A stretch of 64,000 nt of DNA. It comes from Flavobacteriales bacterium UBA7666. Its GTDB lineage: Bacteria; Bacteroidota; Bacteroidia; Flavobacteriales_D; Crocinitomicaceae. The notes under the pieces were generated by a model that was not told where the DNA came from, ran no database searches, and worked only from the letters and a program-made list of their open reading frames with translations. The position numbers and the translations under genes are program-made. Numbering within the stretch: position 1 is the first letter of the stretch; each line of letters begins with the position of its first letter. The stretch covers positions 124,860-188,859 of the forward strand of contig DLHO01000022.1 in NCBI GenBank assembly GCA_002483265.1. Direction: 5' to 3'. Below, piece after piece: positions 8,894 through 17,520 of the stretch.

Positions 8894-9433
8894 TTATTTT
8901 TCAGTTACCGGAATGGAATACGAAATATTCATCAGATCAGGAACTGCATCACTTTTATGTCCCACACCATAGTCAATTCGATTGACTGTAAACTTGCCAC
9001 TAAAGGTCAAATCATTTCCTGATTTTGATACTGTAGCAGGAATTTTTTTCTCTTTGGTAACTCCTTTCATAGTGAGTTTACCTGTAATAGAATACCCCTC
9101 TCCGGATTTTTCCACTTTAGAGGAAACAAACTTGATGTTTGGAAACTTTTCGGCTTCAAACCATTCGGATGTTTGGGCTTTCTTGTTCTGCATGGAATTT
9201 CCGGTATTGATGGAATTCACATCGATCGTCAAATCAAATTTTGAATTTGCTAAATCATCTTCATCAAACTTGATTGATCCTTTCGCTTTTTTAAACTCTC
9301 CGGATGGATCTTTGCTTTTAAATGCAATAGTGAATCCTTCTTTGAAAGTATAGTCTTTCGGTGCTGTAAGTGTTACAAATGCCGATCCTGCAAATAAGCA
9401 GATCGCTAAGGCTGGATAAATTATTTTTTTCAT
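8894..9433 (-). CDS. YceI-family periplasmic lipocalin-like protein
   Basis: 179 residues with a signal peptide (MKKIIYPALAICLFAGSAFV). The YceI barrel signatures are present: FKSKDPSGEFKKAKGSIKFD, then EKFPNIKFVSSKVEKSGEGYSITGKLTMKGVTKE, then FTVNRIDYGVG near the end. YceI proteins bind isoprenoid or lipid-like molecules in a beta-barrel. It is preceded by a DUF5777 gene and followed by a membrane protein and a cytochrome, which suggests a redox-related periplasmic unit. A second, cytoplasmic YceI paralogue lies at 24714. Confidence 0.93.
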   Translation of the reverse strand: MKKIIYPALAICLFAGSAFVTLTAPKDYTFKEGFTIAFKSKDPSGEFKKAKGSIKFDEDDLANSKFDLTIDVNSINTGNSMQNKKAQTSEWFEAEKFPNIKFVSSKVEKSGEGYSITGKLTMKGVTKEKKIPATVSKSGNDLTFSGKFTVNRIDYGVGHKSDAVPDLMNISYSIPVTEK

Positions 9434-9449
9434 AATCAGTTGTTTTGTT

Positions 9450-9475
9450 GGTGGCCTCGACTCCGCTGGGCCACC
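9450..9475. repeat. Hairpin repeat 1 with TCGACTCCG loop
   Basis: The stem is GGTGGCC (9450-9456) with GGCCACC (9469-9475), and the loop contains TCGACTCCG. The loop is exactly complementary to the loop of the second hairpin at 9491-9524. Confidence 0.65.
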
Positions 9476-9490
9476 GAAGTATAATTTCTA

Positions 9491-9524
9491 AAAAGGTCAC
9501 TGAACGGAGTCGAAGTGTCCTTTT
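9491..9524. terminator. Hairpin repeat 2 with CGGAGTCGA loop, terminator-like
   Basis: The stem is AAAAGGTCACT (9491-9501) with AGTGTCCTTTT (9514-9524), one mismatch. The 12-nt loop contains CGGAGTCGA, the reverse complement of the loop in hairpin 1. It lies 9 bp downstream of the DUF5777 stop codon and has T-runs, so it can act as a terminator. Confidence 0.6.
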
Positions 9525-9533
9525 GAACTCTCT

Positions 9534-10448
9534 TTACTGTCCGAACTCGAACTTTCGTCCGATACAAAAACCAATCCTAAATTGACCTTTCAGCCAATTA
9601 TCATAAGTATTGGTAATGAATTGTGTTTCTCCAAAACCACGGGCGTTTGTCAGGTAAATGGTGAAATTGTGCCCGAAAGTCAACCATTCTACCGCAAAAC
9701 CGAGGCTGTTGAAATTTGTTTTTCGCATTCCTTTATCCTGAAAAACCTGATAATATTCGACCATGATTCCTAAACGTTGCGTAATGGACCAACGCATTGC
9801 TCCTCCTAAAGAAAATAAGGTGTTTTGATCATCGGCTGCAACATAGTTTCTATGAACTACCGACGGCATTAAAGCCAAGCTGACCAAATCTCCAAACTTA
9901 CGTGCAATGTTTAACTGCGCTGAATAAGAAAAGCGGTATTCCTGTTTCGGGAAATGTGCAACCGCATAAATATCAGGAAGTGCTTTCATATAGGTATAGA
10001 ACATACTTCCGGTAACCGCTAATGAAATGGGCATTCCCTTTTTTCGTTGCTGAAGAATGCGGTATTTCCCAAATCCATCGATTAATGAACGGTAAGGTGT
10101 TCCATTTCCTTTACTTCTTCCAACTCCAACCATGAAGTTATTGGTAATTCCGTATTCAAATGCCAGACGAATGTCACTCGAGTTGTCAAATCCAAACCAG
10201 TTTTGAACTCCTCCGTTCGAACCTGCAAGATCACCAAAACGATGTTCCACCCGAAACTCCAATACTCCCTTGCGCAAACATTCAACTGAATGACCGCTAA
10301 CAATTCGGGTAGATTGAAATGTTTGTTCCACCAAATCACTTTCTACTGAGCTTTCTGTTTCCACAGCTTCCGTTGTGTCTACCTCCTGAGCAATTGAAAA
10401 ATGTGCAAAGCAACAAGCTGCTCCTATAAATAATAGCCTTTGAATCAT
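9534..10448 (-). CDS. DUF5777-family outer-membrane beta-barrel protein
   Basis: 304 residues: a signal peptide (MIQRLLFIGAACCFAHFSIAQ), a short acidic linker, then many amphipathic beta strands. The VLEFRVEHRFGD start of the barrel, the NNFMVGVGRSK segment and an IGRKFEF end are typical of DUF5777 barrels. It is the first gene of the minus-strand group leading to YceI, a membrane protein and a cytochrome. In Bacteroidota I know this family beside YceI and cytochrome genes, which fits. No transported substrate can be read from the sequence. Confidence 0.8.
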   Translation of the reverse strand: MIQRLLFIGAACCFAHFSIAQEVDTTEAVETESSVESDLVEQTFQSTRIVSGHSVECLRKGVLEFRVEHRFGDLAGSNGGVQNWFGFDNSSDIRLAFEYGITNNFMVGVGRSKGNGTPYRSLIDGFGKYRILQQRKKGMPISLAVTGSMFYTYMKALPDIYAVAHFPKQEYRFSYSAQLNIARKFGDLVSLALMPSVVHRNYVAADDQNTLFSLGGAMRWSITQRLGIMVEYYQVFQDKGMRKTNFNSLGFAVEWLTFGHNFTIYLTNARGFGETQFITNTYDNWLKGQFRIGFCIGRKFEFGQ

Positions 10449-10666
10449 TTTAGTTCGTTTCTTTTGGTTGCCAAGATAATATTTACCCTGATAAATAACT
10501 ATGAATTTAATGCAGAATTAATTGGATGGTTGGAATGCTTTTTAAAAAACAATCTACTTTATAGATAGGAAACAGGGAGTAATCTAGGAATCCTAAAATA
10601 CACCATTTGTAGTATTGGAGAGTTGGGTTTATTCAATAACTTTGTAATAATGAAATAGATAAAGCT

Positions 10667-11452
10667 GTGAACAACTTCTTAACTTGCGTATTTGTCTTGT
10701 TTTTTTTGAACCTGTATTCAAAAGACCAAATTGTAATTCTGGAATGGAAATTCAAAGGGATTGAGGATGGATACGATCATTTGAATAGGAGTAAAGTCAT
10801 TGTAGATGGATTAGAAATGTCTGTTTCCACCTCGTGTCATCAAAGCGAATGGGGAACATATCAATTGAAACTTTCAAAAACGAACCACCACATTAAGCTT
10901 ATAAATGAAGCTTTTTACGACGGTAAATGGATTGAACATACGTTTGATAATGAATTCAGTATCAATGCGATTTGTGAGTTTGATTTAAATGCGAAAGAGG
11001 TGTCAAAGGTTCAGATAGAATTTGACCTCAATGGATCAGATGTCTCAATCGTTCAGTTCAACACGGATGGAGGCGAATGGATAAAGAAGAAACCAGTATT
11101 CAAAGGAAAGCATTATCCAATGGAGATTCATTGGAAATTCATTCATGTGGAGGAAGGGTATGATCATCCTTCGCGAATGCTCGTTTTTGTAGATGATATT
11201 GAATATGGCACTTCTACCCAATCAGTAGAAAGTAACGGAGGAACGTTTGCATTAAAAATTCCAAAGGGACAGCATCGGATTCGAATTGTTAATCAATCCT
11301 TTTTGGATGGTGTTTGGCAAGATCATACGATTGTCAATGATTATTCTGTGGAAGCGGTTTATGAAAAAGCTGTAGAAGTGAAAAAGGTCGTTCGGGTCAC
11401 TTTAGTGATTGATTTAAATAACGAAGAAACCATCAATAAGTGGGAGATTTAG
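10667..11452 (+). CDS. Secreted protein with two tandem homologous domains
   Basis: 261 residues. The start is GTG at 10667; no in-frame ATG exists after the upstream stop. A signal peptide (MNNFLTCVFVLFFLNLYS) is followed by two copies of one domain: about 23-105 and about 145-235. Shared landmarks are WKF....E.GYDH, DGLEMSVST versus DDIEYGTST, then G-T-[FY]-x-LK, then IRI/IKL-N-[EQ]-[AS]-F-x-DG-[KV]-W. Both look like beta-sandwiches, so an internal duplication is clear. I know no function. It is transcribed alone and ends at a strong terminator (11493-11519). Confidence 0.75.
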   Translation: MNNFLTCVFVLFFLNLYSKDQIVILEWKFKGIEDGYDHLNRSKVIVDGLEMSVSTSCHQSEWGTYQLKLSKTNHHIKLINEAFYDGKWIEHTFDNEFSINAICEFDLNAKEVSKVQIEFDLNGSDVSIVQFNTDGGEWIKKKPVFKGKHYPMEIHWKFIHVEEGYDHPSRMLVFVDDIEYGTSTQSVESNGGTFALKIPKGQHRIRIVNQSFLDGVWQDHTIVNDYSVEAVYEKAVEVKKVVRVTLVIDLNNEETINKWEI

Positions 11453-11492
11453 AGGTTTCAAATGCTTAATAGTTCATAAGGTTCAAAATATA

Positions 11493-11519
11493 AAAAGGCT
11501 TCCATTTTGGAAGCCTTTT
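11493..11519. terminator. Bidirectional intrinsic terminator
   Basis: A perfect 11-bp stem, AAAAGGCTTCC (11493-11503) with GGAAGCCTTTT (11509-11519), around ATTTT. It is shared by the plus-strand duplicated-domain gene and the minus-strand accA. Confidence 0.88.
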
Positions 11520-11586
11520 GTTTAATATATTCTCAAAAAGACTGAAAAGATCAATGCATTTTTATTTGAACTTTTTGAACCCTTTT

Positions 11587-12543
11587 CTATCCGTTCCAAA
11601 CCCCCATTGAGTTGAATTTCTCAATACGTTCTTCAATGCGTTCTTCCGGATCTTTCGGATCTAATTCTTTTAAGTATTGAATGATTTTTTCTTTTACATT
11701 TTGAAAGCTAGCTTCCTGATCTCTGTGAGCACCCGCAAGTGGTTCCTCAATTACATCGTCAACCAACTTCAAGCGTTTCATATCTGTACTGGTCAATTTC
11801 AATGCTTCAGCAGCCTTTTCTTTGAAATCCCACGATCTCCATAAGATGGAAGAACAAGATTCCGGAGAAATTACGGAATACCAAGTGTTTTCAAGCATTA
11901 CTACTTTGTCTCCAACACCAATTCCTAAAGCTCCACCGGATGCACCTTCGCCAATGATAATACAAATTACAGGAACTTTCAGCTGCATCATTTCATAAAT
12001 GTTGCGTGCAATTGCTTCTCCTTGACCTCTTTCTTCAGCTTCAAGTCCAGGGAATGCTCCCGGAGTATCAATGAAGGTTACGATCGGCTTATTGAATTTC
12101 TCAGCCAATTTCATCAAACGCAAAGCCTTGCGATATCCTTCCGGATTTGGCATCCCGAAATTACGATACTGACGCATTTTGGTATTGATCCCTTTTTGCT
12201 GACCAATAAACATGACTGTCCTTCCATCAAGTAACCCGAAACCACCGATCATTGCCTTGTCATCCTTTACCGTTCTATCACCGTGCAATTCCTGAAAGGA
12301 AAAACCGGTAATTGCATTGATGTAAGCCAATGTATATGGTCTGTCAGGGTGACGAGACAACTGAACGCGCTGCCATGGAGTCAACTTGCTGAAAATTTCT
12401 TTTGTTTTTTTTGTAAGATTATCTTCCAGATCACGGATCTTATCAGACATATCGACTCCAGTACTGTTGCCGATCTCACGTGTTTGTTCAATTTGTTCTT
12501 CTAAAGCCTTTAAAGGTTCTTCAAAATCTAAATATGTAGACAT
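11587..12543 (-). CDS. accA: Acetyl-CoA carboxylase carboxyltransferase subunit alpha
   Basis: 318 residues, full length for AccA. The N-terminal coiled helix (FEEPLKALEEQIEQTRE) is followed by the carboxyltransferase core: RHPDRPYTLAYI, FQELHGDRTVKDDKAMIGGFG, FIDTPGAFPG, and the oxyanion-hole region GEGASGGALGIGVGDKVVMLENTWYSVISPE. With AccD it transfers the carboxyl group from biotin to acetyl-CoA, the committed step of fatty-acid synthesis. It is divergent from ispE with a gap of only 59 bp. Confidence 0.98.
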   Translation of the reverse strand: MSTYLDFEEPLKALEEQIEQTREIGNSTGVDMSDKIRDLEDNLTKKTKEIFSKLTPWQRVQLSRHPDRPYTLAYINAITGFSFQELHGDRTVKDDKAMIGGFGLLDGRTVMFIGQQKGINTKMRQYRNFGMPNPEGYRKALRLMKLAEKFNKPIVTFIDTPGAFPGLEAEERGQGEAIARNIYEMMQLKVPVICIIIGEGASGGALGIGVGDKVVMLENTWYSVISPESCSSILWRSWDFKEKAAEALKLTSTDMKRLKLVDDVIEEPLAGAHRDQEASFQNVKEKIIQYLKELDPKDPEERIEERIEKFNSMGVWNG

Positions 12544-12602
12544 AATTGTTATTTTGAGGGGCGAAAATTACGAAAATAGTTCGCATCTATTAATTTTACG
12601 AC

Positions 12603-13406
12603 ATGATTAATTTTCCAACATGCAAAATAAACCTTGGTTTACACATCTTAAAAAGACGAGATGATGGCTACCATGACATTGAAACGGCTATGTTGGAACT
12701 TCCTTTCAATGATATTCTTGAATTGATTGAAAGCGAAGAATCTTCGTTTACTACTTCTGGTTTGGAAATTCGTGGATCGGGTAATTTGGTCTTGGATGCT
12801 GAGGCTGAATTTAGGAAGTATCAATCAATTCCAACACTTGCTTTTCATTTACACAAATTGATTCCCATTGGTGGTGGTTTGGGAGGTGGCTCTTCTGATG
12901 CGGCATTCGCCTTAAAGTTGATCCGTGATAAGTATGCGCCTGAAATTGGCAATGAGCGTTTGAAGGAGATGGCTGCAAAGATTGGTTCGGATTGTGCCTT
13001 TTTTATCGAAGGTGGGATTCAGTTTGCAACAGGAAGAGGAGAGGTATTAACTCCAATGGCATTAGATTTCAAAAATAAATACATGGTTCTAGTAAATCTC
13101 GGAATTCATGTTTCCACAAAGGAAGCTTTTGGGGGAGTTGTTCCTAACAATGATCGAAAGCCTTTAGCTGATATTTTGAATCAACCGATTCCAACCTGGA
13201 AGGAGGAATTGGTCAATGATTTTGAACAATCTGTTTTTCTGAACTATCCTGAATTGGCAGCAGTTAAAAATGATTTGTATACGCATGGAGCGGTTTATGC
13301 TGCAATGACAGGTTCAGGATCTACACTCTTTGGAATTTTTGAAAGAGAAGTCGAGTCCATTTCCTGGTCACGGGAGGTGAAGTACGAAAAGTATTTGAAA
13401 CTCTAG
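12603..13406 (+). CDS. ispE: 4-diphosphocytidyl-2-C-methyl-D-erythritol kinase
   Basis: 267 residues, a GHMP kinase of the MEP isoprenoid pathway that phosphorylates the 2-hydroxyl of CDP-ME. The N-terminal PTCKINLGLHILKRRDDGYHDIET motif holds the substrate Lys and Asp region, and the glycine-rich ATP loop GGGLGGGSSDAA lies near 91-102. The C-terminal GHMP motif AAMTGSGSTLFGIF is also present. The 59-bp divergent gap to accA must hold both promoters. Confidence 0.97.
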   Translation: MINFPTCKINLGLHILKRRDDGYHDIETAMLELPFNDILELIESEESSFTTSGLEIRGSGNLVLDAEAEFRKYQSIPTLAFHLHKLIPIGGGLGGGSSDAAFALKLIRDKYAPEIGNERLKEMAAKIGSDCAFFIEGGIQFATGRGEVLTPMALDFKNKYMVLVNLGIHVSTKEAFGGVVPNNDRKPLADILNQPIPTWKEELVNDFEQSVFLNYPELAAVKNDLYTHGAVYAAMTGSGSTLFGIFEREVESISWSREVKYEKYLKL

Positions 13407-13543
13407 TTTTTGATAACCCTCTTTGAAAATTTCAGAATTCCCAAATTCGGGTGTTCCCAAAGATACGAACAGATTGAATGCTATCTTGTTGGCTATCAGT
13501 TTTTTTGAAAATTCAATACAGCGACATTATGCAGCGACCTGAT

Positions 13544-15829
13544 TTAGTTTTTAATAAAATTCAAGTGCTCAATTTTTCCATTCATTTCCAGAACAAAGTA
13601 GTAGGCTCCATTGCTCAGGTTGCTTACATCTAGTGTCACTCCTGAAAGTTCGACTATTTGCTTTTGTCCCAGATTGTTATAAACTCCAAGCAGTTTCACG
13701 TCGGAAGAAGTTCCTGTTTTTGAAAGAATCCGGATCAATTGACTTCCCGGATTAGGAAAAAGAACCAGATTTGATTCAATCTTCCATTCATTCACAGAAG
13801 ATGTGCTCAAAGGATCTGCTTCAAATAAGAACAAACCTCCTAAATCTTGTCCTACAAATAGGTTTAGGAAGCCATTTCCATCGATGTCATTCACGAAAAT
13901 TGTACTGTAAAGGCCAACTTCCAGATCCAAATAACTGTTGGAATATAAGCTGAAAGTATCACCATCGCTTAGATGTCCGTCAATGTTTCGGTAGTAATTC
14001 AATTTTCCGTTGTAGGCTCCTACAAACAAATGAGTGGTATCATTCTCCCGAAAGAAATGTGGCGCGGCATATCCGTCCGGATTTGGTGAAATGTCTACCT
14101 GCCCCAGATTTTGAGTAATCAAGGTGAAAATGGAATTGGTAGCTGTTCCTGTATTTTGATAGTAAGAAATTTCTCCTGTTTTCCTTCCAATGATCAGATC
14201 CAGCAAGCCATCTTTATTGAGGTCGAAAAGTTGTGGGAAAGCATAAGATGAGACATGAATAGGTGTTCCTGTATTGTCGTTAACTGAAACAGCCGCTCCA
14301 AAGCTCAAAGTGTTTCCTGCTCCAGCATTATTTGTAAATTGAACCAGATTTCCGCTTTCTTGTCCAATAATCAGATCCTGATCACCGTCTCCGTCTAAAT
14401 CTCCAAAAGTTGGAACGGCTCTTAACCCTAAACCCAGTGATGAAAGACCAAGGTAATCGTTATTGACAAGTGTGAATTCAGGATTTGAGGCACTACCCGT
14501 ATTTCGATACAACTGGAATACCGACTCCAAATTCAAAGTAGGTTTGTAGCGAACAAAATTGGATACTAATAAATCTTTCAATCCGTCACCATTTTCATCG
14601 ACCAGAACCGGAATACTTCCCAAACCATGATCGATCATGTCTTTTTGCAGGAAATTATTCTCCTGAAATACAAAGGTTGGAAGAGCATTGGTTCCTGTGT
14701 TCTTGAAAAATTGCACACTGTTTTGGTTTTCAGAAACGGTTCGTGCATTGGGGGCTACAATCAAATCCTTTTTTCCATCAAAATCCACATCTTCCCAGTA
14801 CATTGCCGGGAATAACTGCATATACGCCGGATGAGTGACCGATGGGTAATTATGATCCTGACTGATCATAGAAGAATTGGTGTTGGGAGCTGCTCCTCCG
14901 TTCATGAGCAAGGTAATATTTGGATAAGCGACGTCACCTAGGATTAAATCCATGACGCCATTATTATTCACATCAATAGCAAGCAGGGTGGAACCGGAAT
15001 GTCTCGTAATACTTTTATGAACCGTAGCGACTGAAAAGTCTGCTGTTGGTTCATTCTCCTTTCCTGTGTTTTCTGGTCTTAATGGATTTGGAATATCTCC
15101 GTTTTCGCACGGATAATCAGTTTGATTCAAGACCAAATTATTGTTGTTCGGATCTTCACTAAATTTCCCCCAGCATTGATTTTTCAAAACGAAGGTCAAT
15201 GAATCCGGAATTCCATAGAGCTCCATGCTTTGATTTTGATGGTATTCAACATTTTGTCCACCGATATGAAAGGTCAGAATATCCATGTCTCCGTCAAAAT
15301 CCACATCTGAATACGCTGGAATATCACTAGCACTCACGAATAAATTGGAGATATCTCCTGCGTAATCCGTTTGAAGAATATCCGTAACCAATTGCCACTG
15401 TAAACCAAGAGAAGTGTTTCCGATGTTCCTATAAACTTTTATTCCTCCGATTCCATAAGTAAACAAATCCTTTTTCCCATCTGAATCATAATCCACGAAA
15501 GCAGCCCGGTATTTACAATCGGGTGGGAAGTAAAGAAATCCTTTATAAACATATTGATATCCGTGAACAGATGCATTGACCACATGTTCCATTAAGATAA
15601 ACTCGTCACCACTTCGATCAAAGATGACTAAATCCTCCAAACCGTCGAAATTGTAGTCTATACTTGAGAACTGCCCGTAATTAATTCCACCGGCCCAAGG
15701 GTTTTTGAGTGTTGTACTTCCGATTTTAACAGGAATATTCGGGTTGTATTCAAATCCTAAATAAGTCTGTGATATAACCGGTTGCGAACTAGCGATCATC
15801 CAAAGAAGGGTAATGAAGACTTTTTTCAT
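13544..15829 (-). CDS. Secreted FG-GAP/VCBS repeat protein with T9SS sorting domain
   Basis: About 761 residues. I start at the ATG at 15829 because MKKVFITLLWMIASSQPVISQ is a clear signal peptide; the frame stays open further but would overlap the divergent neighbour. Many FG-GAP/VCBS calcium-loop motifs are visible, of the type D-x-D-x-D-G-x-x-D-L (DYDSDGKKDLF, DVDFDGDMDIL, DLDGDGDQDLIIGQ, DLNKDGLLDLIIGR), consistent with an integrin-like beta-propeller. The last ~70 residues (NLVLFPNPGSQLIRI...) are a T9SS type A domain. It is probably a surface adhesin or binding protein, partner unknown. Confidence 0.88.
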   Translation of the reverse strand: MKKVFITLLWMIASSQPVISQTYLGFEYNPNIPVKIGSTTLKNPWAGGINYGQFSSIDYNFDGLEDLVIFDRSGDEFILMEHVVNASVHGYQYVYKGFLYFPPDCKYRAAFVDYDSDGKKDLFTYGIGGIKVYRNIGNTSLGLQWQLVTDILQTDYAGDISNLFVSASDIPAYSDVDFDGDMDILTFHIGGQNVEYHQNQSMELYGIPDSLTFVLKNQCWGKFSEDPNNNNLVLNQTDYPCENGDIPNPLRPENTGKENEPTADFSVATVHKSITRHSGSTLLAIDVNNNGVMDLILGDVAYPNITLLMNGGAAPNTNSSMISQDHNYPSVTHPAYMQLFPAMYWEDVDFDGKKDLIVAPNARTVSENQNSVQFFKNTGTNALPTFVFQENNFLQKDMIDHGLGSIPVLVDENGDGLKDLLVSNFVRYKPTLNLESVFQLYRNTGSASNPEFTLVNNDYLGLSSLGLGLRAVPTFGDLDGDGDQDLIIGQESGNLVQFTNNAGAGNTLSFGAAVSVNDNTGTPIHVSSYAFPQLFDLNKDGLLDLIIGRKTGEISYYQNTGTATNSIFTLITQNLGQVDISPNPDGYAAPHFFRENDTTHLFVGAYNGKLNYYRNIDGHLSDGDTFSLYSNSYLDLEVGLYSTIFVNDIDGNGFLNLFVGQDLGGLFLFEADPLSTSSVNEWKIESNLVLFPNPGSQLIRILSKTGTSSDVKLLGVYNNLGQKQIVELSGVTLDVSNLSNGAYYFVLEMNGKIEHLNFIKN

Positions 15830-15920
15830 CTGTTTAGGATTACAATATGATTCGTAAAATAAGACAAATATTCGGGCAACTCCAAAACTGTAAGAGTGTT
15901 TAAGAGTAAAACGACTAATA

Positions 15921-17156
15921 ATGAAAAAAATTCTCCTCTCCCTTTTTTGTTTTCCAATCGCACATTCCATGGTTTGCGCTCAGGATTCAATTTCCGTTTT
16001 GTTTATCGGAAATAGCTATACCTATGTGAATGATCTTCCCGGAACTCTTGGTTCACTTGCAACCAGTTTAGGAAAAGAAATAACCATTGATTCCAAGACA
16101 AATGGTGGTTATACTTTTCAAAATCATACGAATGATGCACTGACCTATTCGAAAATCCACTCCAAACCCTGGGATGTGGTGGTGATTCAGGGACAAAGTC
16201 AGGAACCAAGTTTCCCTGATGCGCAAGTGGATACGCAGACCATTCCTTTCGCGGTTCAATTGTCCGACAGCATTTGGGCAAACAATGCTTGTAGCAACGT
16301 CATGTATTATATGACTTGGGGAAGAGAGAATGGCGATCCGCAGTGGACGGGCATAAACACCTTCGAAAAAATGAATACGCGTTTGTATAATGCATACATG
16401 CGAATGGCAGATTCAAGCGATCGTGCGATGGTTTCACCGGTTGCAAGAGTTTGGTCTTACGTTCGTGCAAATCACCCTACCATTAATTTGTATAATGCAG
16501 ATGAATCGCATCCTTCGGTTGAAGGAACGTATTTAGCTGCTTGTACTTTTTACGCGTCTCTTTTTCAGCAATCTCCTGTGGGGTCGAATTATTATGGGGG
16601 ATTGAATGCCACAACTGCCGAGATTTTGCAAAATGCAGCAGCAACGGTAGTGTTGGATTCATTGGATCATTTTCATTTACATCCGGTTGATGAACCGACT
16701 CAAGCAGGTTTCTCAATAATGCAAAATGGGGAAACAATTCAGTTGACTAATGAAAGTTCCAGAGCGATAGCTTATACCTGGAATTTTGGGGATGGGCAAA
16801 GTGCGGTTACAGAAGATACACAGCATACTTTTGGTTCGAATGGAAATTATACGGTTCAATTGATCGCGTTTTCTGCATGTAATTCCGATACGTTTTCAAT
16901 TCAGGTGAATGTGACTTCTTTGGGGTTAGTGGATTTGGATTTTGAATCAATTAAGTTGACAACGACTGATGAGTTTCTTGAGGTTTCGTGCAAAGAAGCT
17001 GGCTTTTCTGTGGAAGTATTGGGTATTGATGGGCGATTATTAATGAAAAAAACAATATTAAGTGAAATTCCGGTGTCAATTCCACGAATTAACCAGATTC
17101 AATTACTTAAAATAACGGATTCAAAGGGTGCAATTAAAGTGATTAGATCGATTTAA
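15921..17156 (+). CDS. Secreted SGNH/GDSL-like hydrolase with PKD domain
   Basis: 411 residues. A signal peptide (MKKILLSLFCFPIAHSMVCA) is followed by an SGNH-type esterase core: block I with Ser in VLFIGNSYTYVNDLP (about 27-41), the Gln-rich strand WDVVVIQGQSQEP, and the Asp-x-x-His dyad in NADESHPSVEGTYLAA (about 193-208). A PKD domain follows (about 255-335, AYTWNFGDGQ). The C-terminus is shorter and more diverged than a standard T9SS domain but ends in KVIRSI. An ester-removing carbohydrate or lipid esterase is likely; the substrate is unknown. Divergent from the FG-GAP gene. Confidence 0.8.
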   Translation: MKKILLSLFCFPIAHSMVCAQDSISVLFIGNSYTYVNDLPGTLGSLATSLGKEITIDSKTNGGYTFQNHTNDALTYSKIHSKPWDVVVIQGQSQEPSFPDAQVDTQTIPFAVQLSDSIWANNACSNVMYYMTWGRENGDPQWTGINTFEKMNTRLYNAYMRMADSSDRAMVSPVARVWSYVRANHPTINLYNADESHPSVEGTYLAACTFYASLFQQSPVGSNYYGGLNATTAEILQNAAATVVLDSLDHFHLHPVDEPTQAGFSIMQNGETIQLTNESSRAIAYTWNFGDGQSAVTEDTQHTFGSNGNYTVQLIAFSACNSDTFSIQVNVTSLGLVDLDFESIKLTTTDEFLEVSCKEAGFSVEVLGIDGRLLMKKTILSEIPVSIPRINQIQLLKITDSKGAIKVIRSI

Positions 17157-17520
17157 TTGATTCAGATTTTTTGCCAATAGGACCTTTGTTAAAATTTCAT
17201 TTTTTAAAATAATTGTACTAAAAATTAACGTAAATTCTTCTAAGATAACACCTGTAACCTTTTTAAAACAAATGATTTTCACTTTTAGATCAATAATTGA
17301 TAATTATTACGTTAAATAATTAACAAGTCAACATTTTCTTTTCTACCCATCATTTAGAGTGATTCACCCTGATTTCATTTAGATTTAACTATGTTTTTAA
17401 GTTTTGATTTTTTAACTAAATCGGTTTATCATATCAATAATTGCGAAGTCAATTGGCTTATCAATTTTGTTTGTAGCTAGGATAGTAACATTTTTGTAGC
17501 TGTTACTTAAATTATAGATT
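17157..17520. other. 364-bp AT-rich intergenic region before the giant adhesin gene
   Basis: No gene is seen. An inverted repeat AGTAACA (17484-17490) with TGTTACT (17501-17507) lies about 15 bp upstream of the start codon. It is nested in a GTAGCT-containing repeat and is a possible operator or mRNA-leader hairpin. No confident TAnnTTTG promoter was identified. Confidence 0.4.

Noticed and set aside
15830..15970. N-terminal extension of the FG-GAP protein
   Set aside because: The extension precedes a perfect signal peptide and would overlap the divergent SGNH gene start.
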